A stretch of 64,000 nucleotides of DNA from Annona cherimola (taxonomy: Eukaryota; Streptophyta; Magnoliopsida; Magnoliales; Annonaceae): the NCBI GenBank assembly GCA_030490835.1, contig CM059977.1, positions 15,037,399 to 15,101,398 of the forward strand, in the 5' to 3' direction. Below, one piece after another: positions 37,302 to 48,981 of this stretch. A program made the translations under genes and the position numbers. How positions within the stretch are numbered: position 1 is the stretch's first letter; every line of letters begins with the position of its first letter. The notes beneath the pieces were generated by a model. It did not search any database, had not been told where the DNA came from, and worked only from the letters and a program-made list of their open reading frames with translations.

Positions 37302-38649
37302 TAGGGGTGCTATTTGAGCTAGATTGAGCTAGGAGTGGGAATTGGGGCGGGTCGACCCGTGACCCGGTATTGACCCGACCCGTTTTTGGCCGGGTAAAAC
37401 CAATATATTTTTTACCCGGTATAGGGATGGATCAGAAATTTTGACCCGAGTTCAAAAATAGGGTTGGGGTGGGTCGACCATGTCCCGACCCGCCCTGCAT
37501 ATATAAATTTATTAAAAATTATAAGACTATATTGAAATATTATTATTATTTTCTTTCAAATTTCTCACTTTTTTATAATCAACTCTATCAACAATAGAAG
37601 AATCAATTTATTTAGAAAGCAATATAAGAATCAATAAAAAAATTTGTACGTATATAACCCTTCTGTGTAATTGTATATTAACCTATTTTAATAAATCTAT
37701 ACTATATTTTTGAATATTTTATTTTCTTAATTATATGTTTTTTAATAATTAGTGAAATATTGAAACATATAATATTTAAATTTAGTATAGATGTATACTT
37801 ATGTTTGATAGATATATAAATTTTGAAAATTATCTTATTTGACCCGTATTTTTTACCCGACCCGTTATCCCGAAACCGGTCCGATACCGACCCGAATTGT
37901 CCCTAGACCTGGCAGAAAAAAGTAAGGGTCAAACCGATCTTGCCCCGACCCGGTATAAAATAAGGGTCAAACAAGATTTTTGAAAAGTAGGGTCAGGGTT
38001 GGGCAAACCTGACCCGTCCCGACCCGCCCCGATTCCCACCCCTAGATTGAGCCTGAACCCGGCTCGCCAAAACTGAATTTTAATGGTTTGAAATTGCCCG
38101 AAGGACTCCATTTGTAAATATGATAGGGTTGAGGTTCAAATGAATCCGAATCTAATTTTCTATTTTATATTTATTATAAAATATATTATGTATAATATCT
38201 AAACTATAGTTTGTGTATTTTATATTATTTATATTTATATTTGAATACATGTATGATATATGACAATTATATTATAAACAAAGTATATTATTTTCGTTTG
38301 TATTTATTTTTTATTTCTATCATTTACTTTTAAGACCATTAATTTTCTTCTTTTATCTTTTTTATGTTAAATTTTATTCTAAAAATATTCTTTATATTGT
38401 TATATTTTTAAATATATATAGTTTAACTATATATTATCATGTTTACTTACATGATTTATTATTATCATATATTTATATGAAATTCTAAAATTATATCTCT
38501 TGAATAAAATGTTCGATTCATCAACTTAAATTTCAATCTGAAACTTAACTCAAACTCAATTTTTAAAAATATAGTTAAGGTTTAGGTTTTATAAATAAGA
38601 TTAAGATTAAGGTGAATCCGAGTTTTTTTAGCCCCAATTTGCACCTCTA
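37302..38649. mobile_element. Outer hAT-type MITE, interrupted by another hAT
   Basis: It opens TAGGGGTGCTATTTGAGC and closes CCAATTTGCACCTCTA. The 8-base flanks GTTCCACT (37294-37301) and ATTCCACT (38650-38657) differ at one base. After removal of the inner element and one copy of its duplication, the host is about 625 bases. No coding capacity. Confidence 0.7.
37330..38044. mobile_element. Inner hAT-type MITE with perfect 8-base duplication
   Basis: A 715-base element with inverted ends TAGGAGTGGGAATTGGGG and CCCCGATTCCCACCCCTA, flanked by GATTGAGC at 37322-37329 and 38045-38052. Many GACCCG and CGGGTC motifs crowd both subterminal regions, as expected for hAT transposase binding. It lies inside another hAT-type element. 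Confidence 0.85.
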
Positions 38650-38748
38650 ATTCCACTATACTGAACAGTATTGTGACGAGACATACATGCTAACCCATGG
38701 TAAGAGACATAAGGGGTGGTGGGATTGTCGGTGGATCCACGCATTCTG

Positions 38749-39055
38749 GGATTTCAATCATATGCTTCCGAGAGCATGAAAGCCTTCGTGCTCCCCGAGT
38801 GCATATACTCATCTTTTTATTTTTTTTGAAAATTTCTTCACAAGAGTATTAATCTATGTGTATTTAACATGTGTATAAATTCTTACTATTTTTAGAGTAT
38901 TTTAGATATTTATTTTTTATTTTTAAAAATCAATGGCATTTTAGGTAATTTAATGCCACTGATTTTTCAAAAATAAAAAATAAATATCTAAAATACTCGA
39001 AAAATATTAAAAATTTATACACATATTAAATATATCTTGATTAACATTGTTATAA

Positions 39056-39090
<35 letters not shown>

Positions 39091-39128
39091 GGAGCATGGA
39101 GGCTCTCGGGAGCATACGATTGGAATCC
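38749..39128. mobile_element. Mutator-like foldback MITE
   Basis: A 380-base element with inverted ends GGATTTCAATCATATGCT and AGCATACGATTGGAATCC and a perfect 9-base flank CGCATTCTG at 38740-38748 and 39129-39137. Long terminal inverted repeats running to the centre (GGCATTTTAGG...) and a 9-base duplication point to the Mutator superfamily. An (AAT)n run at 39056-39086 interrupts the right arm. Confidence 0.8.
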
Positions 39129-39165
39129 CGCATTCTGCTCCTGCTGTCTGAAGCTGGACATATTG

Positions 39166-39576
39166 GGATCCCAATCATATACACCCGAGTGCATTCAGCC
39201 TCAATGCACCCGGGTGTACTACACCCATTTTTTTTTATTTTTTTTTGAAAATTTTTTTACACAATGGTTAATCTAGATTTATTTAACATATGTATCAATT
39301 TTTACTATTTTTGAAGACTTTTAGATATTTTTTTAAGATTTTTAAAAATCAGTGGCATTTTCCGTAATTTAAAATTACGGAAAATGCCACTGATTTTTAA
39401 AAATCTTAAAAAAATATTTAAAAATCTCCAAAAATAGTAAAAATTGGCACATATGTTAAACAAACCTATATTAACAGATTCATGAAAAAAATTTCAAAAA
39501 AAAATAAAAAAAAATGGGTGTAGTACACCCGGGTGCATTGAGGCTGAATGCACCCGGGTGTATATGATTGGGATCC
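39166..39576. mobile_element. Near-perfect Mutator-like foldback MITE
   Basis: It runs symmetrically from GGATCCCAATCATATACA to TGTATATGATTGGGATCC about the central palindrome CCGTAATTTAAAATTACGG at 39362-39380. The midpoint of the ends equals the midpoint of the palindrome, so the 205-base arms carry no net indel. Flanks GACATATTG (39157-39165) and GACGTATTG (39577-39585) form a 9-base duplication with one mismatch. It is related to the neighbour at 38.75 kb. Confidence 0.85.
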
Positions 39577-40313
39577 GACGTATTGAGCCCATTTGCCAAC
39601 GCTGCTGCAAGTTCCAAAAGAGGCGAGATCGTTGGTGAACGAAGATCCATACGAGATAACGCATTTGCCGTCGGTTCTTACCCTCTCTACTGCTCACTAG
39701 TGTCAGAAATTCAAATTCCGTCGTGTTCTCACTTCTCACAGCAGATCGAGGGAAAAAGAGTCCGCAAGAGAAAGCATTTAGATCCCTTTTCAGCCTTCAA
39801 TAGGGATCTATCATATCTAGATCATGTCTTTGAAAAGGGCCCCCAAAAAAAAAAAAAAGCCTAATCTCTTGTTATGAAATTAATTATCTGACCATCAGCC
39901 ACCAACAATAACGAGAAAAATAAAAAGAAAAGAAAGAACATAGACAATAAAAAGAAAAGAAAGAACTTAGAAGCATAAGCATGTTGACTAAAAATCACTA
40001 GGGCCCTTTATCAAAAAAAGAGAAAAAAATATATATCACTAAGGGCAGCGAGATAGGCCTTCCTTAGGCAGCCCATAACCCTTTTCGACCGTTATCGGAA
40101 CCCAGTTTCAAACCCAACGCGCCCATTTCCAACCGTCAAAACGCCATTTTATTATTCCCAGCTTTTCCCCCTTTCCATCTCCCTCTTTCCCTCTCTCTCT
40201 CTGTCCGCCCATTTTCTTGAAGTTTCTGATCCCCATTCGCATTTCTTGAGGAGAATTTTCCATTTCCTTCTCTACATCCTCTTTTCCACAATACCCATGA
40301 GTCCGATTCCAAT

Positions 40314-42359
40314 ATGATTTCTTTTCTCCAAAGAAACGCTCCCACTTTCTTCTCCTTCCTTGCCTTCCTCTTCCTCAGTCTCTCCATCCCTCTTCTGACA
40401 TCTGCCAAAAACCAAAGCTTCGAACTCCTCTCTTTCACCTTCCGAAATGTCACTCTCCTTGGTGATTCCTATCTCCGGGACGGCGCCGTCGGACTCACCC
40501 AACAGACTGGCGTACCCTCGTCGAGCTCCGGCACCGTCATCTACAACAACCCCATTCTCTTCTTCGACCCCTTGACGAACTCCACTGCTTCCTTCTCGAC
40601 CAGGTTCTCCTTCACGATCTCAAACGTCAATCCCGATTCCTACGGAGACGGTCTCACCTTCTTCCTCTCCCCCCACAACAACACGCTTGGGAGTCCCGGC
40701 GGATATTTGGGTCTTTTCAACGCCTCGGACCCATCCAGGAACAAGACCATCGCCGTCGAATTCGACACCCGTTTGGACAGCCAGTTCAACGATCCCAACT
40801 CGAACCACGTTGGGCTGGATTTGGGCAGCTCCGGCCTCACCTCCGTCAAGACGGCCGACGCTAGGTTGTCAGGGGTTGACCTTAAAAGCGGGAATCTGAC
40901 AACCGCGTGGATTGATTACAGCAATGATCAGAAGATGCTGACGGTGTGGCTGAGCAAATCTAGCTCCAAGCCCAAGAAGCCGCTCCTGTCTGTGAACATC
41001 GACCTTTCTGGGGATCTTGATGAGAGAATGTATGCGGGTTTCTCGGGTTCCACAGAAGGAAGCACGGAGCTCCACACGATCCAAGATTGGAGCTTCTGGA
41101 CATTCGGATTCGGGCCTCTGAATGCCAGCACTCAGTTCAACCTGTCCGACTGCTCGCAGACTGCCATCCCACCGTCGCATCCTGTTTCAAACATCAGCCA
41201 CGTATCCCATGAGAAGCTTATGTTGGGCCTTGGAATTGCTGGTTCGATTCTGTCTTGCGTAATCTCGATATTGATTTTCTTAGTTTTTGTTAAGAGACTG
41301 AAGATGATTGGAACTCGGAATAGCTTCGGATCGGAGATTGTGAAAGCCCCGCGATCATTCAGCTACAAAGAGCTGAAGGACTCCACGAGAGGATTCCATC
41401 CCAGCCGGATTTTGGGCAGCGGTGCTTTTGGGTCCGTTTATAAGGCTGTGTTTCCAAAATCAGGACTCACCTTCGCGGTGAAGAGATCAAAGCACACCCA
41501 TGGAAGCAAAAACGAATTCATGGTTGAATTGTCGACAATAGCCTACCTGAGGCACAAGAATCTTGTTCAGCTCGAAGGCTGGTGCTCTGAGAAGAATGAA
41601 TTGCTACTTGTTTATGAATACATGGCAAATGGGAGTCTGGACAGAATCCTTTACCAGGAATTCGAGGCCAGAACGGTTCTAAAATGGCCCCAAAGATACA
41701 AGATCATCATTGGCATTGCCTCTGTTCTGAAGTATCTACATGAAGACTGTGAACAGCAAGTCATCCACAGGGACATAAAGACCAGCAACATCATGCTTGA
41801 CGCAAATTTCAATGCGAGGCTTGGCGATTTTGGTCTTGCCCGCCTCACGGATCACGACAAGAGCCCAGTCTCAACCCTCACTGCTGGGACAATGGGCTAC
41901 CTGGCACCAGAGTATCTCCAGTATGGAACAGCAACTGAGAAGACAGATGTTTTCAGCTTTGGAGTAGTTGCACTTGAAGTTGCTTGTGGAAGGCGGCCTA
42001 TTGAGAAAGCTGCCAACAGTCAAGATGCAATCAATTTAGTCGATTGGGTGTGGGGCTTGAATGCAGAAGACAAGCTCCTAGAAGCCGCAGATGTGAGATT
42101 GAGTGGTGAATACGAGGAAGAGGAGATGAGGCGGTTGTTGCTTGTGGGTCTTAGCTGCGCAAATCCAGATTACTCACAGCGGCCCACCATGAGAAGGGTC
42201 TTGCAGATTCTTAATGAGGAATCCGAGCCTCAAACCATTCCAAGGTTGAAGCCAACTCTCACATTTTCTTGTAGTTTGCCTTTGAGCATAGAAGAGATTG
42301 TTTCAGATTGCGAAGAAAGCCTGAGATCGAGCCCCTTGTGTGATCTGAAAGTTGTTTGA
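40314..42359 (+). CDS. L-type lectin receptor-like kinase (LecRK-VIII type)
   Basis: An intact, intronless gene of 681 residues. It is a plasma-membrane receptor with an extracellular legume-lectin domain and a cytoplasmic Ser/Thr kinase. Residues 1-31 are a signal peptide. The lectin domain covers about 35-268, with FTFRNVTLLGD, VEFDT (148-152) and the WSFWTFG end. The transmembrane segment is about 302-326, followed by basic KRLK. The kinase covers about 363-634: glycine loop GSGAFGSV (368-375), Lys390 in AVK, HRD at 485-487, DFG at 505-507 and APE at 531-533. It is therefore an RD kinase with every key residue. Several NxS/T sequons lie in the ectodomain. Similarity to class VIII is my recollection of the family. 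The ligand is unknown. A CT-rich leader (40185-40203) precedes the start, and the chosen ATG gives the signal peptide. Confidence 0.95.
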   Translation: MISFLQRNAPTFFSFLAFLFLSLSIPLLTSAKNQSFELLSFTFRNVTLLGDSYLRDGAVGLTQQTGVPSSSSGTVIYNNPILFFDPLTNSTASFSTRFSFTISNVNPDSYGDGLTFFLSPHNNTLGSPGGYLGLFNASDPSRNKTIAVEFDTRLDSQFNDPNSNHVGLDLGSSGLTSVKTADARLSGVDLKSGNLTTAWIDYSNDQKMLTVWLSKSSSKPKKPLLSVNIDLSGDLDERMYAGFSGSTEGSTELHTIQDWSFWTFGFGPLNASTQFNLSDCSQTAIPPSHPVSNISHVSHEKLMLGLGIAGSILSCVISILIFLVFVKRLKMIGTRNSFGSEIVKAPRSFSYKELKDSTRGFHPSRILGSGAFGSVYKAVFPKSGLTFAVKRSKHTHGSKNEFMVELSTIAYLRHKNLVQLEGWCSEKNELLLVYEYMANGSLDRILYQEFEARTVLKWPQRYKIIIGIASVLKYLHEDCEQQVIHRDIKTSNIMLDANFNARLGDFGLARLTDHDKSPVSTLTAGTMGYLAPEYLQYGTATEKTDVFSFGVVALEVACGRRPIEKAANSQDAINLVDWVWGLNAEDKLLEAADVRLSGEYEEEEMRRLLLVGLSCANPDYSQRPTMRRVLQILNEESEPQTIPRLKPTLTFSCSLPLSIEEIVSDCEESLRSSPLCDLKVV

Positions 42360-43426
42360 GGTACCAGAATTTCGCTTGCCTTTTGTGTTTGATTCGAGGG
42401 CTGCTAATTGAATATAGGATTTCTTTGTTAGGATTAATTGGTAATCTTGTTAGTTTCATACGCAACATTTGCACCAAACATCTACCCCAGACTCCATGAT
42501 GAAACCAAGTGGCCAGTCACCATTCACATTCATGGATTGTCAACCGGAAAGTTGGGAGTAGTTCATTGCTGTCTGTGAGATGTCATTAACATGTTAGTCA
42601 TACAAATTGCAGGCTTCAAAACTTCACTTGATTGCAGAAATTTACATGGCTGCTGATCACTCGAGTTTGACATAGAAAGAGAAACAGCTTCAAAAGGTGC
42701 AAACCCAATTTTCATTGACCGGTCACCCAATTAAGTTCTTTCAAGAGCCATGAGACAACGCAGACCGCTTCTGGAGTTGTTCACAAGCTAGGTTATGGAC
42801 GTAGTGGCCTGTAGTTTGGATTTGACGAATGTTACACATGTAACTATACTGGCTTACGTGGCCAAAAATTTGAAAAAAACACACATATACACATTCATTT
42901 TGGCAATTTTCTCTTTCGCATTCAGAAACCTGCGGCATTTTCCAAATGAAGTTGTGCAGCTTGTTACGGTTGCTGTTAGTCATTTGCTGACAATCTATTC
43001 TGTTCTTTCATCTTTGTATTCCTCTTTCTGTAAGACAGGTACTGCAAAAGAAGCTGAGAGGTTACGGCTGCCTTGCTCATTTTAAATTTCCGGACATACG
43101 ACATCATGAAAGCAATTTGTTCTTAGATGCTGACCCTTATATCTAGTCAGTGTGTGTGTAACTGGGTGCCATTTATTTTTTGTCTATATGTTTTGGGCGA
43201 TGTGATTAGAACAGGTTAGCTGTGCCATAAAGTCATAGTGTATTCGTTCCTGTGTTTATATGTTATGCAAGATGCCATTTAATCTTCCTTTCCTCTTTCT
43301 GATATGTGATTTTTTTTTGGAAGTAAACCATTTGAAATATATTCTTTCGTTTGTGTAAGTGTAATTGTGCAGAAGAATTTTATTTTTTAGTTTTTCCGGT
43401 GGGAGCTATGCTCTCGTTCTCTCTTT
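42360..43426. other. 3' flank of the lectin kinase gene, no further gene
   Basis: This contains the 3' untranslated region of the receptor kinase and ordinary spacer. The short ORFs at 42.8 kb on either strand overlap one another and show no domain. Confidence 0.5.
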
Positions 43427-43434
43427 ATTTGGGG

Positions 43435-44615
43435 CAGTGTTGTCAGAACCGAACCGGTGATTGAACCGGTAAAAGGACCAGTCTGGTTCGAACCGGTTCA
43501 ACCGGTTTGATCCGGTGACGTCAGTATAACATATTTATGATGTCATAAATATTAAATTATTTTTTAATTTTAAATAAATATATTGATAAAATATATATTG
43601 ATAAATATATATATACGTTTTTTTTTTCGATAAGCCCAAATCATGAAAAATGAATTGATAATGATACAAAGAAAAATCAAAAAAAGAATAGCATGCAACA
43701 GAAACAGAGTTCAAAAACTATCATCAACCAATCAGAAAGCATTCAAAAACTATCATCAACCAATCAGAAAGCAAAATAAAAATACAATATAGCCCAATTC
43801 AATGATTTAGAAAATCTTCAATTCGGCGGGACTTAGAAAATCAGTGCAGAAATTAACCCCCACTTTATCAAAGTACAAAAAGATGCGGTCTTTTCTGGTT
43901 ATAAGCATTAAAAAAAAAGCACAGAATTTTCGCCAGTGACAATGGCAACCAGGCCACTTCTGTCGATTCCATTTGTGACTTCTTCAGCTGTGGAACAAGC
44001 TGAAAACCCAGATTGCCCCTTCCAGCTGAAAATCCACATCCTTGATTCCCTCCTTATCCCACCAAGAAGCAGAAAGCAAAGAATCTCCTCCAGTCCTACG
44101 ACTGCGAAAAGACTATTTCATTGGCAACAGGGGAATGTCTCAGCAATCCAAAATGTTGGAAAGCGACCCCACGACGCGGCGGACGGAGCGGCGCGCGTGG
44201 CGGGTGTTGCGGGCAACGGGCGGCCGCGAGCTCCATACGGGTGGCAGGCGCGGGGGGCGTTGTGGACGGCACGACGAGCGGCGGTGGGCTCTGTGTGGGC
44301 AGCAGGTGCGGCGGGCATGGCGGGCTCTGCGGGCGCTGTGAGGACGGCAGGCTAGGGTTTCAAAACTTTCGTTCGGGAAGGGGGAAACGAGAGAGGGTGA
44401 GCGGGCGAGTGGGATTTGACTTTTCGATGTTTCGTTCGTTTCTTTTTTAAGTATATATTAGGTCCACCCGTCCAACCGGGCGAACCCGGTTCAACCGCTC
44501 ATTCCGGTTCGACTGCCGGTTCTCCGGTTCGGACGGTTTTACATAAATGAACCGAACCGCATGGTAATGAACCGGAAACTGGACCGGCCGGTCCGATCCG
44601 GTTCTAACAACACTG
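43435..44615. mobile_element. hAT-type non-autonomous transposon, 1181 bases
   Basis: Inverted ends CAGTGTTGTCAGAACCG and CGGTTCTAACAACACTG differ at one base. A perfect 8-base duplication, ATTTGGGG, lies at 43427-43434 and 44616-44623. AACCGGTT-type motifs repeat in both subterminal parts. The interior contains a GC-rich segment (about 44160-44350) with ORFs in several frames and an ATG-rich part from 43942, unlike the AT-rich surroundings. It could be a captured host fragment. No transposase is encoded. A 33-base tandem repeat lies at about 43708-43772. Confidence 0.85.
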
Positions 44616-44639
44616 ATTTGGGGAAGCAATAAAAAAAAT

Positions 44640-44855
44640 TTTAAAAGAGGGAAAGTGATAAAACTTTTGGATAAAAAAGTTTTTGGCACAGAAGTTTTTG
44701 AAACGAAGGTTAGTTGTATAGAAATGATTACAAATAAGGTAGTTATATAGAAATATGTGAATAAAAAATTAAAAAATAAAGTAATTATGGAGAATAAAAT
44801 TTTTTACGTTAAATAGTTTTAATCTAAAAGTTTTGTGTTAAAACAAACACGTCCT
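44640..44855. mobile_element. Tourist-like MITE fragment
   Basis: Partial copy recognised by AGTTGTATAGAAATGATTA and by the TTTTGTGTTAAAACAAACACG right end. The left end is truncated. Confidence 0.4.
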
Positions 44856-44994
44856 GTCTTTTTCTTATAGATGTCAATAAAAATAATATCTTATGAAAAT
44901 GGGTTAGTCGAGTACCAACTCGAAAGTTAAATTTTGTGTTTATGTATGATACGGGCTTGTCGACTTCTCATGGAGCTGTGCACAACCTTGCAAC

Positions 44995-45604
44995 TAGGGG
45001 TGTTAATGGTCATAGTCAACTCGTCAACCCGCTCGTCCAACCCATTTATAAACGGGTTTTGGTTGAAATTTTTGAATAAATGGGTTATGATCCGTCAACC
45101 CTTTTAACCATTTACTTAAATAAATGGATTACGGTCGAAATTTTATAACTCGTCAACCCGTTTAGTAACTCATTTAACCCATATAACTTGTTCAAATCAT
45201 TTAATTCGTTCAACCCATTTAACTCCCTTAACTCATTAAAGTTATATATATATACATGTAAACCATTTGGTTATTTTCTCTCTCTAAGTCTTCCTCAAGT
45301 CACCTAATTTTTCATTTTTTTATTGTTATCATAATTCTATTTTCCCGTTACTGCCCTTATTTTCATTTCCCCTACGCTGAAAACACCCTCTCGTCTCTCA
45401 CTGCGAGATCATCATCTACTAGAGTTTAGATTTTCAGGTTATTTGCTATACAACCCGTTAACACGTTTATTAAATGGGTTGTAAATGGGTTAGGGTTGAA
45501 GTTTTTTAAATGGATTAATAAACGGATTAGGATTGAGATATTTTAAATGGGTTAGGATTAGAATTAGACTCCAACCCATCCAACCCGATCCGTTAACACC
45601 CCTA
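44995..45604. mobile_element. hAT-type MITE with perfect 8-base duplication
   Basis: A 610-base element with inverted ends TAGGGGTGTTAA and TTAACACCCCTA, flanked by CTTGCAAC at 44987-44994 and 45605-45612. AACCCATTTA and AAATGGGTT motifs repeat towards both ends. No coding capacity. Confidence 0.85.
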
Positions 45605-45686
45605 CTTGCAACCCTTGGAGGCCCACGATGCCGTATTCGATCTCTAAGTAAAGCTGCTAACTATTTGAGAGTTGGAGACTCCCCAC

Positions 45687-46413
45687 TACGGGTGCAACTT
45701 GGGTAGGGTATCTATGAGTACCCACCAACCCGACCTTAATTTGGGTAGGGTATAATAGAAAATATTATCCACGAATATAGTTAAGATAAAAGTTATTACT
45801 CACCTCCTCAAATAGGGTACGGGTATGGTAGATATATTGGGTATCCAGAATTGACCCGCATAGGTACTCATATGGGTAATTAATCAAGAGCATAATTATA
45901 TATATAATATATATTATATAGTATGTATTATGTTTTGTCTTTAACATCTTATGTGCACATATTTTAACAAATTCAAATTTAAACTAATTTTGTACTTTGT
46001 TAAATATAAATTTAAATGAATTTATATATACGTCATTGACTTCTGAAAGACGCTTATAAATACGTTTGTGACTTATGATTATAATACATTAATAGTTTTA
46101 ATGATTAGGTCATGATGGTCTATACTTCATATTTTTATATAATAATATAAACAATAATATATGTACTTATGATTTTAAAACATAAATGAGTATTATTTTA
46201 CATTATTTCAAAATAACATACAAATTTTTAAAACATATTGTATTTGTGTATTAAAGAAACCGATTTAAAATCGAAATCGGAACCAACCTTATGGGTAATG
46301 GGTAGGGTAGAGTATACTATGAACCAAACCGACAAATGGATAGAATAAGGTAGGCCTTTTACAAATATGATACGGATAGATTAGATTATTACCCGACCCG
46401 AGTTGCACCCCAA
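45687..46413. mobile_element. Probable hAT-type MITE without visible target duplication
   Basis: The ends TACGGGTGCAACTTGGGT and ACCCGAGTTGCACCCCA are inverted copies, and GGGTA/TACCC motifs are frequent inside, as in the neighbouring hAT elements. The 8-base flanks do not match, so the boundaries are uncertain or the flanks have diverged. Confidence 0.5.
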
Positions 46414-46419
46414 TTTGCC

Positions 46420-48700
46420 TCCCTTCAACTATAGCATAAGGACATGGGTAACCTTTTTCTTTTTCTACGCGGTTTGGACTTTGGAAAATTAAGATTAATG
46501 AACGCGCGTTTTCATTTTTAGGCCACATGGACGTCGCCTTACCCTGTTGACGAGCCAACGTCCAACACTCTTGCTTCATCTTTTGACCAAAACCACCTAG
46601 TTTTATTCATGAAACTACTCGAAAACTTGAGGAGGATCTGATCTTGAAATTATCAATGATAACTATAACAGCAAAGGTGTCAGGAACAAATTATTCAACA
46701 TATCTTTTATTCTACTCCAAAAAGCATTATAATCACCCCTCTCAAGATCTTTTCTCATTCACCTTCATTAGGACTTCCTTTTTCCATGTCAATTTCTGTG
46801 TATGTTATCTTTTTTCTTTTTGCTATGCAGTTCATACACCAACTTCATACAAGAATCGACCTATGACGATTCTGATCTTCACCAATGTATAGCACTTTTT
46901 ATTTTTCCATTAAGTCAATAATTTTTAAAATATTTTGCATCAACACCAACCCTATTAGCCTCTGACTAACAACTTCTCGAAGAGTAGATTCTATGAGTGA
47001 GCACACTCGCTAGGACTTTTTAAAAGAGTATATGATAAATATTATATATTAGTCATAATTTTTTATTTTAATATATTTATATTATTATATAATTTTAAAA
47101 AATCGTGGATAATGTGCTGACTTGTGGAGTGGAATTTCCAAAAGAATACTTAATAGCATTTAGGGTTATCCATGCAAAATATATTATAAATCGTTGGTGT
47201 AAATATTAAAAAATAAAATGCAACTGACATCAATATAAATATTTTATTTTTGAGTTGACACAAACTCAAATAACCCCATATAAATCAAAAGGAAAGAAAA
47301 TGATGCCAATGTTATTAGAAATGATGTTAACCACAAAGCAAATCACACTGAAATGGATTAACGATAATGATTAGGGATATTGTACTCAAAGTTCTAGGAA
47401 AGAAAGAGCTGTAATGAAAGATGTTCAACCCTTCCAAAATGAAAATTTCCGGTAAACTTTTCCAAATCATGTTCCTGATCACATAAACGAGGTGATTATT
47501 TAATAGAACTACAAGTAATGATAGATGAAGAGCTGCATATATGACAATGATATGAAGAAAAAAAAAAAAAAAAACGAAGATTATTCAGGTTGGAAAATTC
47601 AGGGTGTATTTTATTGCTAATTCTCTGCAGTTAGAATACAACTTTCAAAGAGCATGAACTTTTTGGCCCAACGACAAGAGGCTGCCAATCTGCATCCTTG
47701 GACGGTGCAGCGCAGCAGAATGCCCCATTTTATAAAAATTTATAATACTTAAATTTTTATTATTATTGAAAATGGAAGAAGCAGGGACAATCTCGTTTTC
47801 ACAAGATGGCCTGCGACCTGGTCTGGATACGAGTGAAGCTGAATTGGTGTTGACTACGAAGTCCAACATTGTCAGTGGTTAGATGCCTTTGAAAGGGCAA
47901 AAACTGTTCGAACAAACGTCAGATGCCATAAACGACTGTTGATTCGTTGCAGCTGATCTTGACTCAGCCTCCAGCCTACACTGACGGAGTCTGGTTTCCA
48001 TTTAGATTTTAGGTAGCAGCGTCGAAATGGTCGTTGTTGCGGCCGGGCAGCGTATTCATCCTCTCTCTTTTTTCTCACTCCTCCGCGTTCTGCCACTACA
48101 CAGTCGCCCCCCGCCCCCAACCCAACCCAACCCAACCCCAACGAACGCGGCTTCACACCTAGCCATGCTTGACTTTAAGAACAAACCCAAGCGTTAATAT
48201 TAAATTCGTATTCCAAAGATAATATTGGATTCTTTCATTTCATTTAAATGTGGGCAAATTCCACATATATTTCCTGAATTTTACCTTTACTCTATTTATC
48301 ACAAATTTTCAGAAATATCTCAATTTTTATCCTAATTTTATATACATATGTCGTTAGTAATCCATTAAATGGACCGTTAACACTACTATAACTGATGAAT
48401 AAGCCTCAGCGTTAATATAATTTGAAGTTGTTTTGCTAAAAAATTAAATAATTATATTCAAATAATGTATTATTTTATAAATATAAAATTACTAAAGATT
48501 CGTTATAATATGAATTTTTAATTATAAAATCATAATTAAGAATATGCATATTTGTTATTTTACTGAGAATTAACCGTCTCTTTAACAGATCTACATGGAC
48601 ATATATATATATATATGAATTATAGTAAAAATTCATAAGTAAGAAAGCTAATTTTTGAAAGTTTCATGTGCATAAGTGGACTTGTAAAATCCGTATGTAT
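46420..48700. other. Gene-free stretch
   Basis: No gene recognised. Two neighbouring minus-strand frames at 47645-47869 and 47872-48156 are relatively GC-rich but show no known domain, no partner exon and no clear splice sites. I do not call them genes. Confidence 0.4.
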
Positions 48701-48705
48701 ATTAA

Positions 48706-48981
48706 GGGTGTGTTTGGTTGGAGGTAAAACTTTTGATGAAAAGTTTTTTGAGCAGAAGTTGTCAAATCAATAAAAAATGATGTGATATAATAGGAGTAAT
48801 GATGAGAAGTAAAGAGAATAAAGTTAAAATAGATAGTTTAGTTGTATAGATAGTTGTGTAAAAATGATTGAAAAGTAGACTAGTTTGTATAGAAAAATGT
48901 GAAAAAATAATTAAAAAATAAAATAGTTATGGAGATTGAAAAATTTTAGTTGACATTTTTTTACCCAAAACAAACACACCC
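48706..48981. mobile_element. Tourist-like MITE with TAA target duplication
   Basis: A 276-base element from GGGTGTGTTTGGTTGG to CAAACACACCC with TAA at 48703-48705 and 48982-48984. It lies about 500 bases upstream of the transcribed leader of the C2-domain gene. Confidence 0.8.

Noticed and set aside
43936..44450. Overlapping open frames rich in Ala, Gly and Arg
   Set aside because: They lie inside a well-bounded hAT element and are open because of high GC content. I report the segment as possible capture, not as a gene.
45687..46413. Considered as a fully defined hAT element
   Set aside because: The inverted ends are good, but no 8-base flank duplication could be found, so it is listed with lower confidence and not as a finding.
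47645..48156. Two neighbouring minus-strand frames
   Set aside because: No domain, no splice context and no match to a known plant family. The extent is consistent with chance.
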